This document shows, piece by piece, positions 8,408-17,351 of a stretch of 34,896 nt of DNA. The first letter of the stretch is position 1. Every line of letters begins with the position of its first letter. Source of the DNA: Verrucomicrobiota bacterium (GTDB lineage Bacteria; Verrucomicrobiota; Verrucomicrobiia; Opitutales; Opitutaceae); assembly GCA_025352985.1 (NCBI GenBank), contig JANXRL010000171.1, forward strand, positions 1 through 34,896, in the 5' to 3' direction. Made by a program: the position numbers and the translations under genes. The notes beneath the pieces are model-generated. The model was not told the origin of the DNA, did no database searches, and saw only the letters and a list, made by a program, of their open reading frames with translations.

Positions 8408-9976
8408 TTACAAAAGATCTGCCGCGAGTTCTGCCAGCTTGGAACGTTCGCCCTTCGTGAGCTTCACATGGGCCGAGATCGCGTGGCCCTTCATACGGTT
8501 ATAGCAATAGACGAGGCCGTTGCTGCGTGAATCGACGTAGGGATTGTCGATCTGCGCCGGATCGCCGATGAGGACGATCTTCGAGCCTTCCGAAATGCGG
8601 GTGATGACCGTCTTCACCTCGTGCGGCGTGAGCTGCTGCGCTTCGTCGAGGATGAAGAAACGGCGGGCGATCGACCGGCCGCGGATGAAGCACAGCGCCT
8701 CGACCTCGACCAGACCGCTCTTGATGAGACGCTCGTAGGGTTTGATCGGCACCGCGCTGCCACCGTTACCGCCACCATGGTGATGATTACCGCCATTCGA
8801 ACTGTGGCTGGAAACCGATTCGTTACGCGACATCTCAAGCGCACTCGGTTTGTTTTTCTGCTGCTTCTTGGAAACTTTTTTCGAGGCGAACTGCGGCTCC
8901 TTTGACGGCTTCGAAGGCATGAGCACCTCAAGCGCATCGAAGTAAGGCTGAAGCCAAGGCTTCATTTTTTCTTCAAGCGTGCCGGGGAGGAACCCGATGT
9001 CCTTGCCGAGCGCGATGACCGGACGGGAGATCGAGAGGCCGTCGTAGAGCGAACGGTCATCGTGCGTCTGATGAAGCGCACAGCCGATGGAAAGCAGAGT
9101 CTTGCCTGTGCCCGCCTTTCCAAAGCAGGTCACGAGCGAGATCGAATCATCGAGCAGCGCGTCCATGAAGAACTGCTGCTCAAGATTACGCGCGCGGATC
9201 GAGATGCCACCGGGGGCCTTGATACTTTCGGGGATACGAAGGCGCTTCACCAAGCCTTCGCCATAGTAGCGAGCCGGCATCGTCTTACCTTCGTCGGAGC
9301 GCAGCAGGACGTATTCGTTGAGAAAAAGCGCGGCGGCCGCCTCCTTACCGATGTCGAACTCGCCTTCCGAACAGAAGCGCTGGATTTCGTAAATGGTGAC
9401 AGGAATCTCGCGGTAGGAATTCTCGTCGATCTCCTCGGGGACCTTGTCGTTGAGGTAGTCCTGCGCCTCGAGTCCGACCGCTCGCGCCTTGAGTGCTACG
9501 TTGACGTCCTTCGTCACGAGGATCGTGGGCGGCGAGTAGCGCTCCTGCACAAAAAGCGCGGATGCGATGATGCGGTTGTCCTTCTTCGAAAAATCGGAGA
9601 GGACCGCGCGCAGTTTCTGCATCAGGGGGGCGTCGCGCATCGCGGCGCTGTCCGCCATGTAAGGGTTGATGATGACGGAAAGCGTGCCGCCAGTTTCCAG
9701 CTTCACGCCCTCATGCATCGAACGAGAATCGGGCAAAAGCTCCGAGAGGATGCGGTGCACGCGGCGGGCGTTGCGGCCGCGCTCGGTGGACTGCTCGGTT
9801 TTGATGGCATCCAGTTCTTCCAAAACCTCGACCGGTATGGCCAGGTTGTTGTCCTCAAATTTAAAAATCGACTGCGGGTCGTGGAGGAGGACGTTGGTAT
9901 CCAGGACGAAGGTCTTCGCCTTTGCAGAGACCTTGAGCTGCGGTTTAGAGGCTTTGGCCTCGCTCAGGTGTTCCAT
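8408..9976 (-). CDS. phoH: PhoH family ATPase with N-terminal PIN domain (PhoH2-like)
   Basis: TFVLDTNVLLHDPQSIFKFEDN (PIN), GKAGTGKTLLSIGCALH (Walker A), RFFILDEAQQLTPHEVKTVITRISEGSKIVLIGDPAQIDNPYVDSRSNGL (PhoH). Confidence 0.95.
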   Translation of the reverse strand: MEHLSEAKASKPQLKVSAKAKTFVLDTNVLLHDPQSIFKFEDNNLAIPVEVLEELDAIKTEQSTERGRNARRVHRILSELLPDSRSMHEGVKLETGGTLSVIINPYMADSAAMRDAPLMQKLRAVLSDFSKKDNRIIASALFVQERYSPPTILVTKDVNVALKARAVGLEAQDYLNDKVPEEIDENSYREIPVTIYEIQRFCSEGEFDIGKEAAAALFLNEYVLLRSDEGKTMPARYYGEGLVKRLRIPESIKAPGGISIRARNLEQQFFMDALLDDSISLVTCFGKAGTGKTLLSIGCALHQTHDDRSLYDGLSISRPVIALGKDIGFLPGTLEEKMKPWLQPYFDALEVLMPSKPSKEPQFASKKVSKKQQKNKPSALEMSRNESVSSHSSNGGNHHHGGGNGGSAVPIKPYERLIKSGLVEVEALCFIRGRSIARRFFILDEAQQLTPHEVKTVITRISEGSKIVLIGDPAQIDNPYVDSRSNGLVYCYNRMKGHAISAHVKLTKGERSKLAELAADLL

Positions 9977-10081
9977 TTAGGGTGGTGAGTAACTTGTGAA
10001 TAGAGCCTGCACGCGGACGGGCTTTTGTCCATGCAAGAGTTGGGCCACTTTGATAAAAGTTACATGCCCGTCACCGTCGGC

Positions 10082-10405
10082 TCAGGCGTAGGGGCGCACC
10101 GGAGTGCCGTCCGCGGATTTTTGCTTTGCTTTCACTGGTGCCCAGACACGCAGGAGATATTCCGCCAGATTTCGCAGGCTGATCCGGCGCAGTCCTTCGC
10201 GTTGCGCAACTTCTCGAAACGGCGACGCCACCGCCGAACGTTCCTCATAATACCGCCATAACTCTTCCTCCAGCGTGATCGCCGCGCCGTGCGGATCAGT
10301 AGCCCGTGCGGAAATCGTGCCCACCTTGTCCTGCCAATGGCGTTTTTCGTCGGGATTCTGCTGCACGTAATCAAACATCATCTGTTCCGCGCGGTTCAGG
10401 CTCAT
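10082..10405 (-). CDS. Small conserved-hypothetical-type protein
   Basis: 107 aa ORF with plausible composition: MSLNRAEQMMFDYVQQNPDEKRHWQDKVG... Confidence 0.6.
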   Translation of the reverse strand: MSLNRAEQMMFDYVQQNPDEKRHWQDKVGTISARATDPHGAAITLEEELWRYYEERSAVASPFREVAQREGLRRISLRNLAEYLLRVWAPVKAKQKSADGTPVRPYA

Positions 10406-10520
10406 GGGTGCGACACCGTGCGCACGTCTCCGCGAAAAACAACCGAAAATCCCCGCGCCACGACGACATTGCTTTTGAACGGCATTCTTTTAGATTCAAA
10501 TCACTTCATCCATACTTTTC

Positions 10521-11339
10521 ATGTGGCAAAAACTTAAGGAACAATTCCCCGCCGTCCTCACGACCGTTATCCTCGTCGGCCTCGTCCTCGGCGCATACGT
10601 CAATTTCAAGGTCATCCCCGACCTCAACTCCGAACGCCAGCGCGAGATCGCCGATCTCAAGGAACAGCACAGCGCTGAACTTCAGGCCTCCGCCGAGCAG
10701 ACGCGGCGCCAGATCGAGGCCGTCAACACGCTTCTCAAGGACGCCATCGCCAAACGCTCCGCCGACGCTCTCATGACCGACGCGGAATTCGCCAAGGCCA
10801 ACGAATCCAAGGTCAACCAGCTCGCCGAAGCCATCGCGCAAAAAATCCAGCCCTTCAACCCGCTGCCCAAGACTCCGGAGGAAGCCGAGCGCCTGCAGAA
10901 CGAACAGGTGGACAAAGTTTCCAGCCGCCTCTCCGAAAAAATCCAGCCCATCCTCGCCGACATCGCCAAGGATCAGAATCTCACACGGGAGTCGCTCGCC
11001 ACCTACAGCCAGCGAATCGCCGATCAGGTCGGCTCCGTTCTTACCGCCGAACTCGCCAAGAACCAGATGCTCAACAACAACCTAGTCCAAGCCCATTCGG
11101 TCGCCGAACAATCCCTCGCCCTCTCACACGAGACTGTCGCCCTGTATCTGAGCTCCCTCAAGGAACAAGGCGTGCTCACCCGCATCCTCTCGTTGCCCGC
11201 CAACGTCATCAAGGACATCTCCAGCTTCAGCATCGTTAACAGCAGCGAGCGCAAAAAAAAGGAGCAGGAGCTCGTGGACAAAATGAACGCGATTCAGAAA
11301 CAGCTCGACGATATCCAAGCGGCCAGCCCCAAGAAATAA
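10521..11339 (+). CDS. Membrane-anchored coiled-coil protein
   Basis: N-terminal TM (VLTTVILVGLVLGAYVNF), extended coiled-coil; followed by a terminator. Confidence 0.8.
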   Translation: MWQKLKEQFPAVLTTVILVGLVLGAYVNFKVIPDLNSERQREIADLKEQHSAELQASAEQTRRQIEAVNTLLKDAIAKRSADALMTDAEFAKANESKVNQLAEAIAQKIQPFNPLPKTPEEAERLQNEQVDKVSSRLSEKIQPILADIAKDQNLTRESLATYSQRIADQVGSVLTAELAKNQMLNNNLVQAHSVAEQSLALSHETVALYLSSLKEQGVLTRILSLPANVIKDISSFSIVNSSERKKKEQELVDKMNAIQKQLDDIQAASPKK

Positions 11340-11363
11340 ATCCTTCTCTTTTGTTCTTTCTCG

Positions 11364-11398
11364 ACCACACCGCATCCCACGGCGTGGTTTTTTATTGT
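11364..11398 (+). terminator. Rho-independent-like terminator
   Basis: ACCACACCG-catccca-CGGCGTGGT then TTTTTATT. Confidence 0.75.
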
Positions 11399-11491
11399 CC
11401 GATCTCGATGCGGCGTATGGGAAACCCCTCCATTTGCAGATAAATTTTCCCAATAGCTGCCACGGGCACGCGTTCTGCTAAAATAAAGTTG

Positions 11492-11521
11492 GTAACACTT
11501 TTTACCATAATCGTAACACTT
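11492..11521. promoter_or_regulatory. Candidate operator GTAACACTT-N12-GTAACACTT
   Basis: Two exact GTAACACTT direct repeats with 21-nt start-to-start spacing, 10 bp before the ATG at 11531; same arrangement recurs at 18873-18902. Confidence 0.6.
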
Positions 11522-11530
11522 ATCCTCACC

Positions 11531-12505
11531 ATGCGCCTACGTAACCTGATTGTCCTCCTCGCGGTTGCCGCCACTTCCGCCGCCTCCGCCGCCCCTCTTA
11601 AAATCGCCTTTTCAGACTGGCCCGGCTGGACCGCCCTCGAAATCGCCGCCCAGAAGGGCTGGTTCAAGGAAGCCGGCGTTGATGTTGATCTCCTCTGGTT
11701 CGAATATGGCCCGTCCATGGAGGCTTTCACGGCGGGCAAGTGCGACGCCGTGACCGTCACCAACGGCGACGCCCTCGTCACCGGCGCCGGCGGCGCCAAA
11801 AACATCGCCGTCCTCATCACCGACTACTCCAACGGTAACGACATGATCGTCGGCCAGCCCGGCATCAAATCCATCAAGGACCTGAAGGGCAAAAAAGTCG
11901 GCATCGAGATCGGCTTCGTCGAACACCTCCTCCTTTTGAACGGCCTGAAGAAAGCCGGCATGGCCGAGTCCGACGTCACCCTTGTCCCCACGCCCACCAA
12001 CCAGACCCCGCAGGTGCTCGCCTCCGGTCAGGTTGACGCCATTGGCGCCTGGCAGCCCAATTGCGGCGCCGCCCTCAAGGCCGTCGCCGGCTCCAAGCCC
12101 GTTTACACCAGCGCCGACGCTCCCGGACTCATCTATGACGCCATCGTGGTCACACCCCAAAGCCTCGCCCAGCACCGCGCCGAGTGGGTAAAGGTTGTCA
12201 AAGTTTGGGACAAAATCGTCGCCTACCTCGCCGACCCGAAGACCCGCGAAGACGGCATCAAGATCATGGCCGCCCGCGCCGGCGTGGACCCGAAGGAATA
12301 CGCTGCGTTTATGCCCGGCACCCGCCTGCTCACCCTTGACGAAGGCGCCAAAGTCCTCACCACAAAAACAGACGGCCTCGATTCCGTCATCGGCTCCTCC
12401 AAGATTGCCAACGAGTTCAACGTGAAAAACGGCGTCTACAAAGAGTCACAGGACGTGGGCGGCTACCTCGACGCCTCCCTGACCGTTGACGCGCTGAAGA
12501 AGTAA
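11531..12505 (+). CDS. ABC transporter substrate-binding protein (NMT1/TauA-like)
   Basis: Signal peptide then APLKIAFSDWPGWTALEIAAQKGWFKEAGVDVDLLWFEYGPSMEAFTAGKCDAVTVTNGDAL; followed by permease and ATPase genes. Confidence 0.92.
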   Translation: MRLRNLIVLLAVAATSAASAAPLKIAFSDWPGWTALEIAAQKGWFKEAGVDVDLLWFEYGPSMEAFTAGKCDAVTVTNGDALVTGAGGAKNIAVLITDYSNGNDMIVGQPGIKSIKDLKGKKVGIEIGFVEHLLLLNGLKKAGMAESDVTLVPTPTNQTPQVLASGQVDAIGAWQPNCGAALKAVAGSKPVYTSADAPGLIYDAIVVTPQSLAQHRAEWVKVVKVWDKIVAYLADPKTREDGIKIMAARAGVDPKEYAAFMPGTRLLTLDEGAKVLTTKTDGLDSVIGSSKIANEFNVKNGVYKESQDVGGYLDASLTVDALKK

Positions 12506-12524
12506 GCTTTCGCCCACCCAACAC

Positions 12525-12557
12525 CGGGTGCGTTGGAACCCAACGCACCCGTTTTCT
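12525..12557 (+). terminator. Intra-operon hairpin / attenuator-like terminator
   Basis: Perfect 12-bp stem CGGGTGCGTTGG-aac-CCAACGCACCCG followed by TTTTCTT between SBP and permease genes. Confidence 0.75.
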
Positions 12558-12583
12558 TATCGCCCAGCTTTACGCAGGCTCTC

Positions 12584-13624
12584 ATGTCACGCCCACGCTG
12601 GTTCTCCGTCCGCCAAGAGCTGACCCCCAAGCGCAGCCGCTTTCTCGGCGTGCTCGCTTTCATGCTGCCGCTGGCGTTGTGGAGCCTGTTCAGCTACATA
12701 CCCTGGCTCTGGCACCCGATGGTCAAGGTGACCGACCCCGGAGACGTGGACTGGATGCGCGCCGGCCTGCTCATCAATCGCCACGACTTCGACAAGGAAG
12801 TCGCCACCGCCCAGCTCGCCCACACGCACGCTCCCGTAGGATTTCGCGCAAACCCCATTTATTTTCCCGCTCCCCACGCCGTCATCCGCTCGCTCTATAC
12901 CGCCTTCACCACCGCGCCCGTCCTGAAGGGTGACCTCTGGCTCCACCAAAGCCTCTGGATGAGTATCCAGACGATCTTCTGGGGCTTCACGATTTCGTCC
13001 GTCGTTGGCATTCCGCTCGGCATTCTCTGCGGCTCCTTCATCGCGATCTCGCGCCTCACCGAGCCGTTCGTCGATTTCGTCCGTTACATGCCGGCCCCCG
13101 CGTTCGGCGCGCTCATGGTCGCCATCTTCGGCATTCAACTCGAACCCAAGATCGCCATCATCGTCATCGGCACCTTTTTCCAGCAGGTCCTCGTCGTCGC
13201 CAACACCGTCCGCAAAGTGGATTGCGCCCTCATCGAGGCCGCTCAAACCCTCGGTTCCAAACGTCGCCAGCTCGTCCTGCGCGTCATCGTCCCTGCCAGC
13301 CTGCCCGACCTCTACAACGACACCCGCATACTCCTCGGCTGGGCTTGGACCTACCTCATAGTCGCCGAGGTCGTCGGCGTCAGCTCGGGCATTTCTTTTT
13401 TCATCAACCAGCAGGCCAAATATAGGAATTTCGACAACGTTTACGCCGCCATCATCATCATCGGAATCCTCGGCCTCACCATCGACCAGATCCTCGCCTT
13501 CGTCGGCCACCGCCTCTTCCCCTGGAAAAATCCGCGTCCCAGCCGCATCCGCGCCTTTCTCGGAAAACTCTTCGGCCTCCGTCCCGCCTCCGCCGAAAAA
13601 CCCGTGCAACTCCTCCCGCAATGA
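12584..13624 (+). CDS. ABC transporter permease (TauC/SsuC-like)
   Basis: BPD-type motif region [45 protein letters not shown]. Confidence 0.92.
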   Translation: MSRPRWFSVRQELTPKRSRFLGVLAFMLPLALWSLFSYIPWLWHPMVKVTDPGDVDWMRAGLLINRHDFDKEVATAQLAHTHAPVGFRANPIYFPAPHAVIRSLYTAFTTAPVLKGDLWLHQSLWMSIQTIFWGFTISSVVGIPLGILCGSFIAISRLTEPFVDFVRYMPAPAFGALMVAIFGIQLEPKIAIIVIGTFFQQVLVVANTVRKVDCALIEAAQTLGSKRRQLVLRVIVPASLPDLYNDTRILLGWAWTYLIVAEVVGVSSGISFFINQQAKYRNFDNVYAAIIIIGILGLTIDQILAFVGHRLFPWKNPRPSRIRAFLGKLFGLRPASAEKPVQLLPQ

Positions 13625-14517
13625 GCGAGCCCCTTCCCGATTACCGCGACCAATCCCCCGCCGTCGCCGCCCGCTTTGCGAAAATCAAGGAGCGCCCCGT
13701 CGTCCTCGAAATTGATCGCCTAGGCCGCCAGTTCCCAGGCGAACACGGCCCCGTCGTGGCGCTGCGCGACATCTCTTTCAAAGTCCACCGCCGCGAATTC
13801 GTCTGCGTCATCGGCCCCTCCGGGTGCGGCAAGTCCACCCTCATCCGCATCATCGCCGGCCTCGACGAACCTACCTCCGGCCGCATGCTCGTGGACGGCA
13901 AGGAAACCAGCGGCCCCTGCCCCGAGCGCGGCATGGTTTTCCAAGGCTACACCCTCTTCCCGTGGCTCACGGTGAAAAAGAACGTCATGTTCGGCCTCAA
14001 GATGCAGGGCATGGACGGTGGCCAGGCGGATCGCGAGGCCCGCCAGTGGATCGACCTCGTCGGCCTCACGCGCTTCGCCGATACCTACCCCGCGCAACTC
14101 TCCGGCGGCATGAAGCAACGCACCGCTATCGCCCGCGCCCTCGCCGCCAACCCACGCGTCCTTCTCATGGACGAACCCTTCGGCGCCCTCGACGCCCAGA
14201 CCCGCGCCCAGATGCAGTCCCATCTCCTCGAAATCTGGCGCAACGTGGACGTCACCATCCTCTTCATCACCCACGATCTCGACGAAGCCATTTTCCTCGC
14301 CGACCGCATCCTCGTCCTCAAAGCCCACCCCGGCGAAGTCCAAGAGGTGATCGAGGTGCCTGTCCCGCGCCCCCGCAACCTCTCCCAGCTCAACTCACCC
14401 GAGTTCCTCGCCACCCGCCGCCGCCTCGAAGAACTCATCCACCCGCGCGTCGATGCTCACGCTCACGAACACCTGCCCATCATCCGTCTCACCCAAGCCG
14501 GCGACGACGTGGAATAA
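13621..14517 (+). CDS. ABC transporter ATP-binding protein (TauB/SsuB-like)
   Basis: [16 protein letters not shown] (Walker A), [32 protein letters not shown] (signature, Walker B); overlaps permease stop by 4 bp. Confidence 0.96.
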   Translation: MSEPLPDYRDQSPAVAARFAKIKERPVVLEIDRLGRQFPGEHGPVVALRDISFKVHRREFVCVIGPSGCGKSTLIRIIAGLDEPTSGRMLVDGKETSGPCPERGMVFQGYTLFPWLTVKKNVMFGLKMQGMDGGQADREARQWIDLVGLTRFADTYPAQLSGGMKQRTAIARALAANPRVLLMDEPFGALDAQTRAQMQSHLLEIWRNVDVTILFITHDLDEAIFLADRILVLKAHPGEVQEVIEVPVPRPRNLSQLNSPEFLATRRRLEELIHPRVDAHAHEHLPIIRLTQAGDDVE

Positions 14518-14528
14518 CCTGCCTTGAT

Positions 14529-14550
14529 GTAGGAGCCCGTTTACGGGCGA
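14529..14550. repeat. REP-like element GTAGGAG-CCCGTTTACGGGCGA
   Basis: GTAGGAG plus CCCGT-TT-ACGGG hairpin, intergenic. Confidence 0.55.
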
Positions 14551-14568
14551 TTACCCTTACGACCACTT

Positions 14569-15366
14569 ATGCCGCCCGCCAAGAAATCGAAAGCCCCCGT
14601 TCTCTGGAGCCGCTTAACCTGGCCCGAGATCGCCGCGCTTCCGTCCGACGGCATGGATGCCGTCATGCTCCCCTGCGGCGCGACCGAACAACACGGCCCG
14701 CACCTCGGCACCGGCATGGACACCTCGCTCGCCACCCACGTCTGCGCCGCCGTCTCCGCCGCGACCGGCGTGCCCGTTCTTCCCGCACTTTCCTACGGCT
14801 GTTCCCTCGGCCACTCCCACCGCTGGCCCGGCACGCTCGCCCTCCAACCCCAGACCCTCATCGCCCTCGTTACCGACCTTGGCGACTGGCTTTTTCGCGC
14901 CGGTTTTCGCCGCCTCTTTCTCGTCAACAGCCACGTCACCAACGCCGCCCCGCTCCGCTGCGCCCTCGAAATCCTCCGCAGCCGCCACGACGGCTTCATG
15001 GTCGCCGTCCTCAACACCGCCGAAGTCAGCCCCCGCGTGAAAAAAGCCTTCTGCGCCGACGCCGCCGACTGGCACGCCAACCAAGCCGAGACCGCCCTCA
15101 TGCTCGCGCTCGCCCCTGAGCTCACACGCCCGTCCCTCCTCTCCACTTCCGACGACCCCGACCGCACCACCGGTCTCGTCTTCGCCCATCCCGTCAACCG
15201 CACCAGCGCCAACGGCGTGACCGGCACGCCCTCCCGCGCCACCGCCGCCCAAGGCCACCGCCTCTTCCGCTGGATCGTCGCCGACCTCGCCAAAACCGTC
15301 CGCCGCGCCCTCCGCGAAAACCCTCCTCTCCCGCACGCTTACTCCGTCCCCGCTTCCGTTTCCTGA
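14569..15366 (+). CDS. Creatininase-family amidohydrolase
   Basis: [50 protein letters not shown] (variant creatininase motifs retaining the putative E/H/D metal ligands). Confidence 0.85.
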   Translation: MPPAKKSKAPVLWSRLTWPEIAALPSDGMDAVMLPCGATEQHGPHLGTGMDTSLATHVCAAVSAATGVPVLPALSYGCSLGHSHRWPGTLALQPQTLIALVTDLGDWLFRAGFRRLFLVNSHVTNAAPLRCALEILRSRHDGFMVAVLNTAEVSPRVKKAFCADAADWHANQAETALMLALAPELTRPSLLSTSDDPDRTTGLVFAHPVNRTSANGVTGTPSRATAAQGHRLFRWIVADLAKTVRRALRENPPLPHAYSVPASVS

Positions 15367-15384
15367 TTTCCAGCTTTCCACATT
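15359..15384 (+). repeat. 26-bp dispersed repeat (inverted copy at 20396-20421)
   Basis: TTTCCTGATTTCCAGCTTTCCACATT is the exact reverse complement of AATGTGGAAAGCTGGAAATCAGGAAA at 20396. Confidence 0.85.
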
Positions 15385-15395
15385 AAAAAATTCCC

Positions 15396-16760
15396 ATGAA
15401 ACCTGATACCGAAATCCTCGCTCTCCAAGCCGACCTCAAAGCCAAAGGCGTCAAATACGTCGTCGGCGCCTACCCCGACATCCACGGCGTCCCCAAGGGC
15501 AAATTCGTCCCCATCGACCATTTCGCCCACTTCGCCCACGGCTCCGAACTCTACACCGGCTACGCCCTCGACGGCCTCGGCCAGTCCCCCAACGACGACG
15601 AGATCGCCTCCGTCCCCGACCTCGACCGCGGCATCATTCTCCCCTGGAACAAACAGGTCGCCTGGTTCCCCGCCGACAACACCTTTCACGGCCAACCCTA
15701 CGACATCAGCACCCGCGTCGCGTTGAAAAACGTCCTCGCCGACGCCGCCTCTCTCGGCTTCGGCTTCAACCTTGGCATCGAGTGCGAAGTTTACGTCGTC
15801 AAACTCGGCGCCGACGGCAAATCCCTCTCCATCCCCAACCCCGACGACCGCCTCAATAAGGCCTGCTACGACATCCAGGGCTTCATGGACCGCTTCCCTT
15901 GGCTCGACAAGGTTTCCACCGCCATCAACGACCTCGGCTGGGACCTCTACTCCCTCGACCACGAGGACGCCAACAGCCAGTTCGAGTTCGATTTCAACTA
16001 CAGCGACGCCCTCACCATGTGCGACCGCTACGTCTTCTTCCGCACCATGGCCCGCCATTACGCCGCCGAGGAAGGCCTGCTCGCCACCTTCATGCCAAAA
16101 CCCTTCGCCGACAAAACCGGCAACGGCGCGCACTTCAACATGTCCCTCTCCGACCTGAAGACCGGCGCCAACGCCTTCAAGTGCGACCCCAAGGACGACC
16201 CCCGCGGCCTCGGCCTCACGCCCGTCGCCTACTCCTTCATCGCCGGCATCCTCCGCCACGGCCCCGCCCTCTGCGCCGCCTTCGCCCCCACCGTCAACAG
16301 CTACAAGCGCCTCGTCCGCCGCGGCCTCATGAGCTACTACTCCTGGGCGCCCGTCTTCAACAGCTTCGGCACCAACAACCGCACCAACTCCATCCGCGTC
16401 CCCATGGGCGGCGGCCGCTGCGAAAGCCGCAACGCCGACTCCGCCTGCAACCCCTACCTCGCCGCCACCCTCGCCCTCGCCGCCGGCCTCGAAGGCATCC
16501 GCGAAAACCTCGACCCCGGCTCGCCGCAGGAGGACAACCTCTACGAACTCCCCGAAGCCGAACTCGCCCGCCGCGGCATCAGCTACCTCCCGCAGACCTT
16601 GCAGGAAGCTGTAGCCGCCTTCGCCGCCGACCCGTTCATCACCAAAACCCTCGGCCAGGGCCTGCGCGACGAATTCGTCACCTACAAATCCGAAGAGTGG
16701 CGCCAATACCACCAGCAGGTCAGCGCCTGGGAAATCGACCGCTACGCCCGCATGTTCTGA
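15396..16760 (+). CDS. glnT: Glutamine synthetase family protein, GlnT / type III-like
   Basis: [64 protein letters not shown]. Confidence 0.88.
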   Translation: MKPDTEILALQADLKAKGVKYVVGAYPDIHGVPKGKFVPIDHFAHFAHGSELYTGYALDGLGQSPNDDEIASVPDLDRGIILPWNKQVAWFPADNTFHGQPYDISTRVALKNVLADAASLGFGFNLGIECEVYVVKLGADGKSLSIPNPDDRLNKACYDIQGFMDRFPWLDKVSTAINDLGWDLYSLDHEDANSQFEFDFNYSDALTMCDRYVFFRTMARHYAAEEGLLATFMPKPFADKTGNGAHFNMSLSDLKTGANAFKCDPKDDPRGLGLTPVAYSFIAGILRHGPALCAAFAPTVNSYKRLVRRGLMSYYSWAPVFNSFGTNNRTNSIRVPMGGGRCESRNADSACNPYLAATLALAAGLEGIRENLDPGSPQEDNLYELPEAELARRGISYLPQTLQEAVAAFAADPFITKTLGQGLRDEFVTYKSEEWRQYHQQVSAWEIDRYARMF

Positions 16761-16770
16761 TACGGGCTTC

Positions 16771-16804
16771 CCTCTGCGCCGATCTGTGTAATCTGTGGTG
16801 AAAA
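16771..16804 (-). repeat. CACAGATTACACAGAT-type dispersed repeat
   Basis: Minus strand reads TTCACCACAGATTACACAGATCGGCGCAGAGG, with a tandem ACACAGAT-like unit; intergenic. Confidence 0.4.
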
Positions 16805-16812
16805 CTTCGACC

Positions 16813-17253
16813 ATGCCCGTTTCCCCCAAAAAAGAACGTCTGGCCCGCTTCAGCGTCTCGCTTCCCGAGAGCCTGCTCGACGAACTTGACACGATGGTGG
16901 ACCGCCGCGGTTACAAGAGCCGCTCCCACGCCGTCGCTGCCTTAGCCCGCGACGGCCTGGTGGACTACGCAAGCCAGCTCGGCACCGAGTCGGTCGCGGG
17001 CACCATCAGCCTCGTTTACGATTACACCAAGAAAGGCCTCCAGGCCCGCCTCGCTGCCATCCAGCACAAGTATTACCTGCTCGTTGTCTCCAGCATGCAC
17101 GTCCACCTTGAGCATCACAACTACCTCGAAATCCTCCTCGTGCAGGGCAAGGCCAGCGAACTCCAGAAGCTCACCGACGAACTCGTCACATGCCGCGGTG
17201 TAAAAAACGGTAAGCTCAACCTCACCGCCACGTCCATCCCGCCGCTGCTCTGA
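16813..17253 (+). CDS. NikR-like ribbon-helix-helix regulator lacking the canonical Cys ligand
   Basis: RFSVSLPESLLDELDTMVDRRGYKSRSHAVAALARDGLVD (RHH) plus ACT-like domain QHKYYLLVVSSMHVHLEHHNYLEILLVQG...RGVKNGKL. Confidence 0.9.
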   Translation: MPVSPKKERLARFSVSLPESLLDELDTMVDRRGYKSRSHAVAALARDGLVDYASQLGTESVAGTISLVYDYTKKGLQARLAAIQHKYYLLVVSSMHVHLEHHNYLEILLVQGKASELQKLTDELVTCRGVKNGKLNLTATSIPPLL

Positions 17254-17351
17254 TTGCGATTGGGCGGCGACCCCGCGACTCCGCTTGCCCTTCCGTGCGC
17301 GACACAATTGGGTGAACCCTGCTCGATTGAGCATGTCTATCCCCTCTTCCC

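Noticed and set aside
8780-8830. His/Gly-rich insertion (SNGGNHHHGGGNGG) in PhoH as a metal-binding module
   Set aside because: More likely a flexible low-complexity linker; no further evidence.
11399-11530. Possible guanidine-I/II/III riboswitch upstream of the transporter
   Set aside because: No conserved core motifs or tandem ACGR-loop hairpins seen by eye; needs a covariance-model search to be certain.
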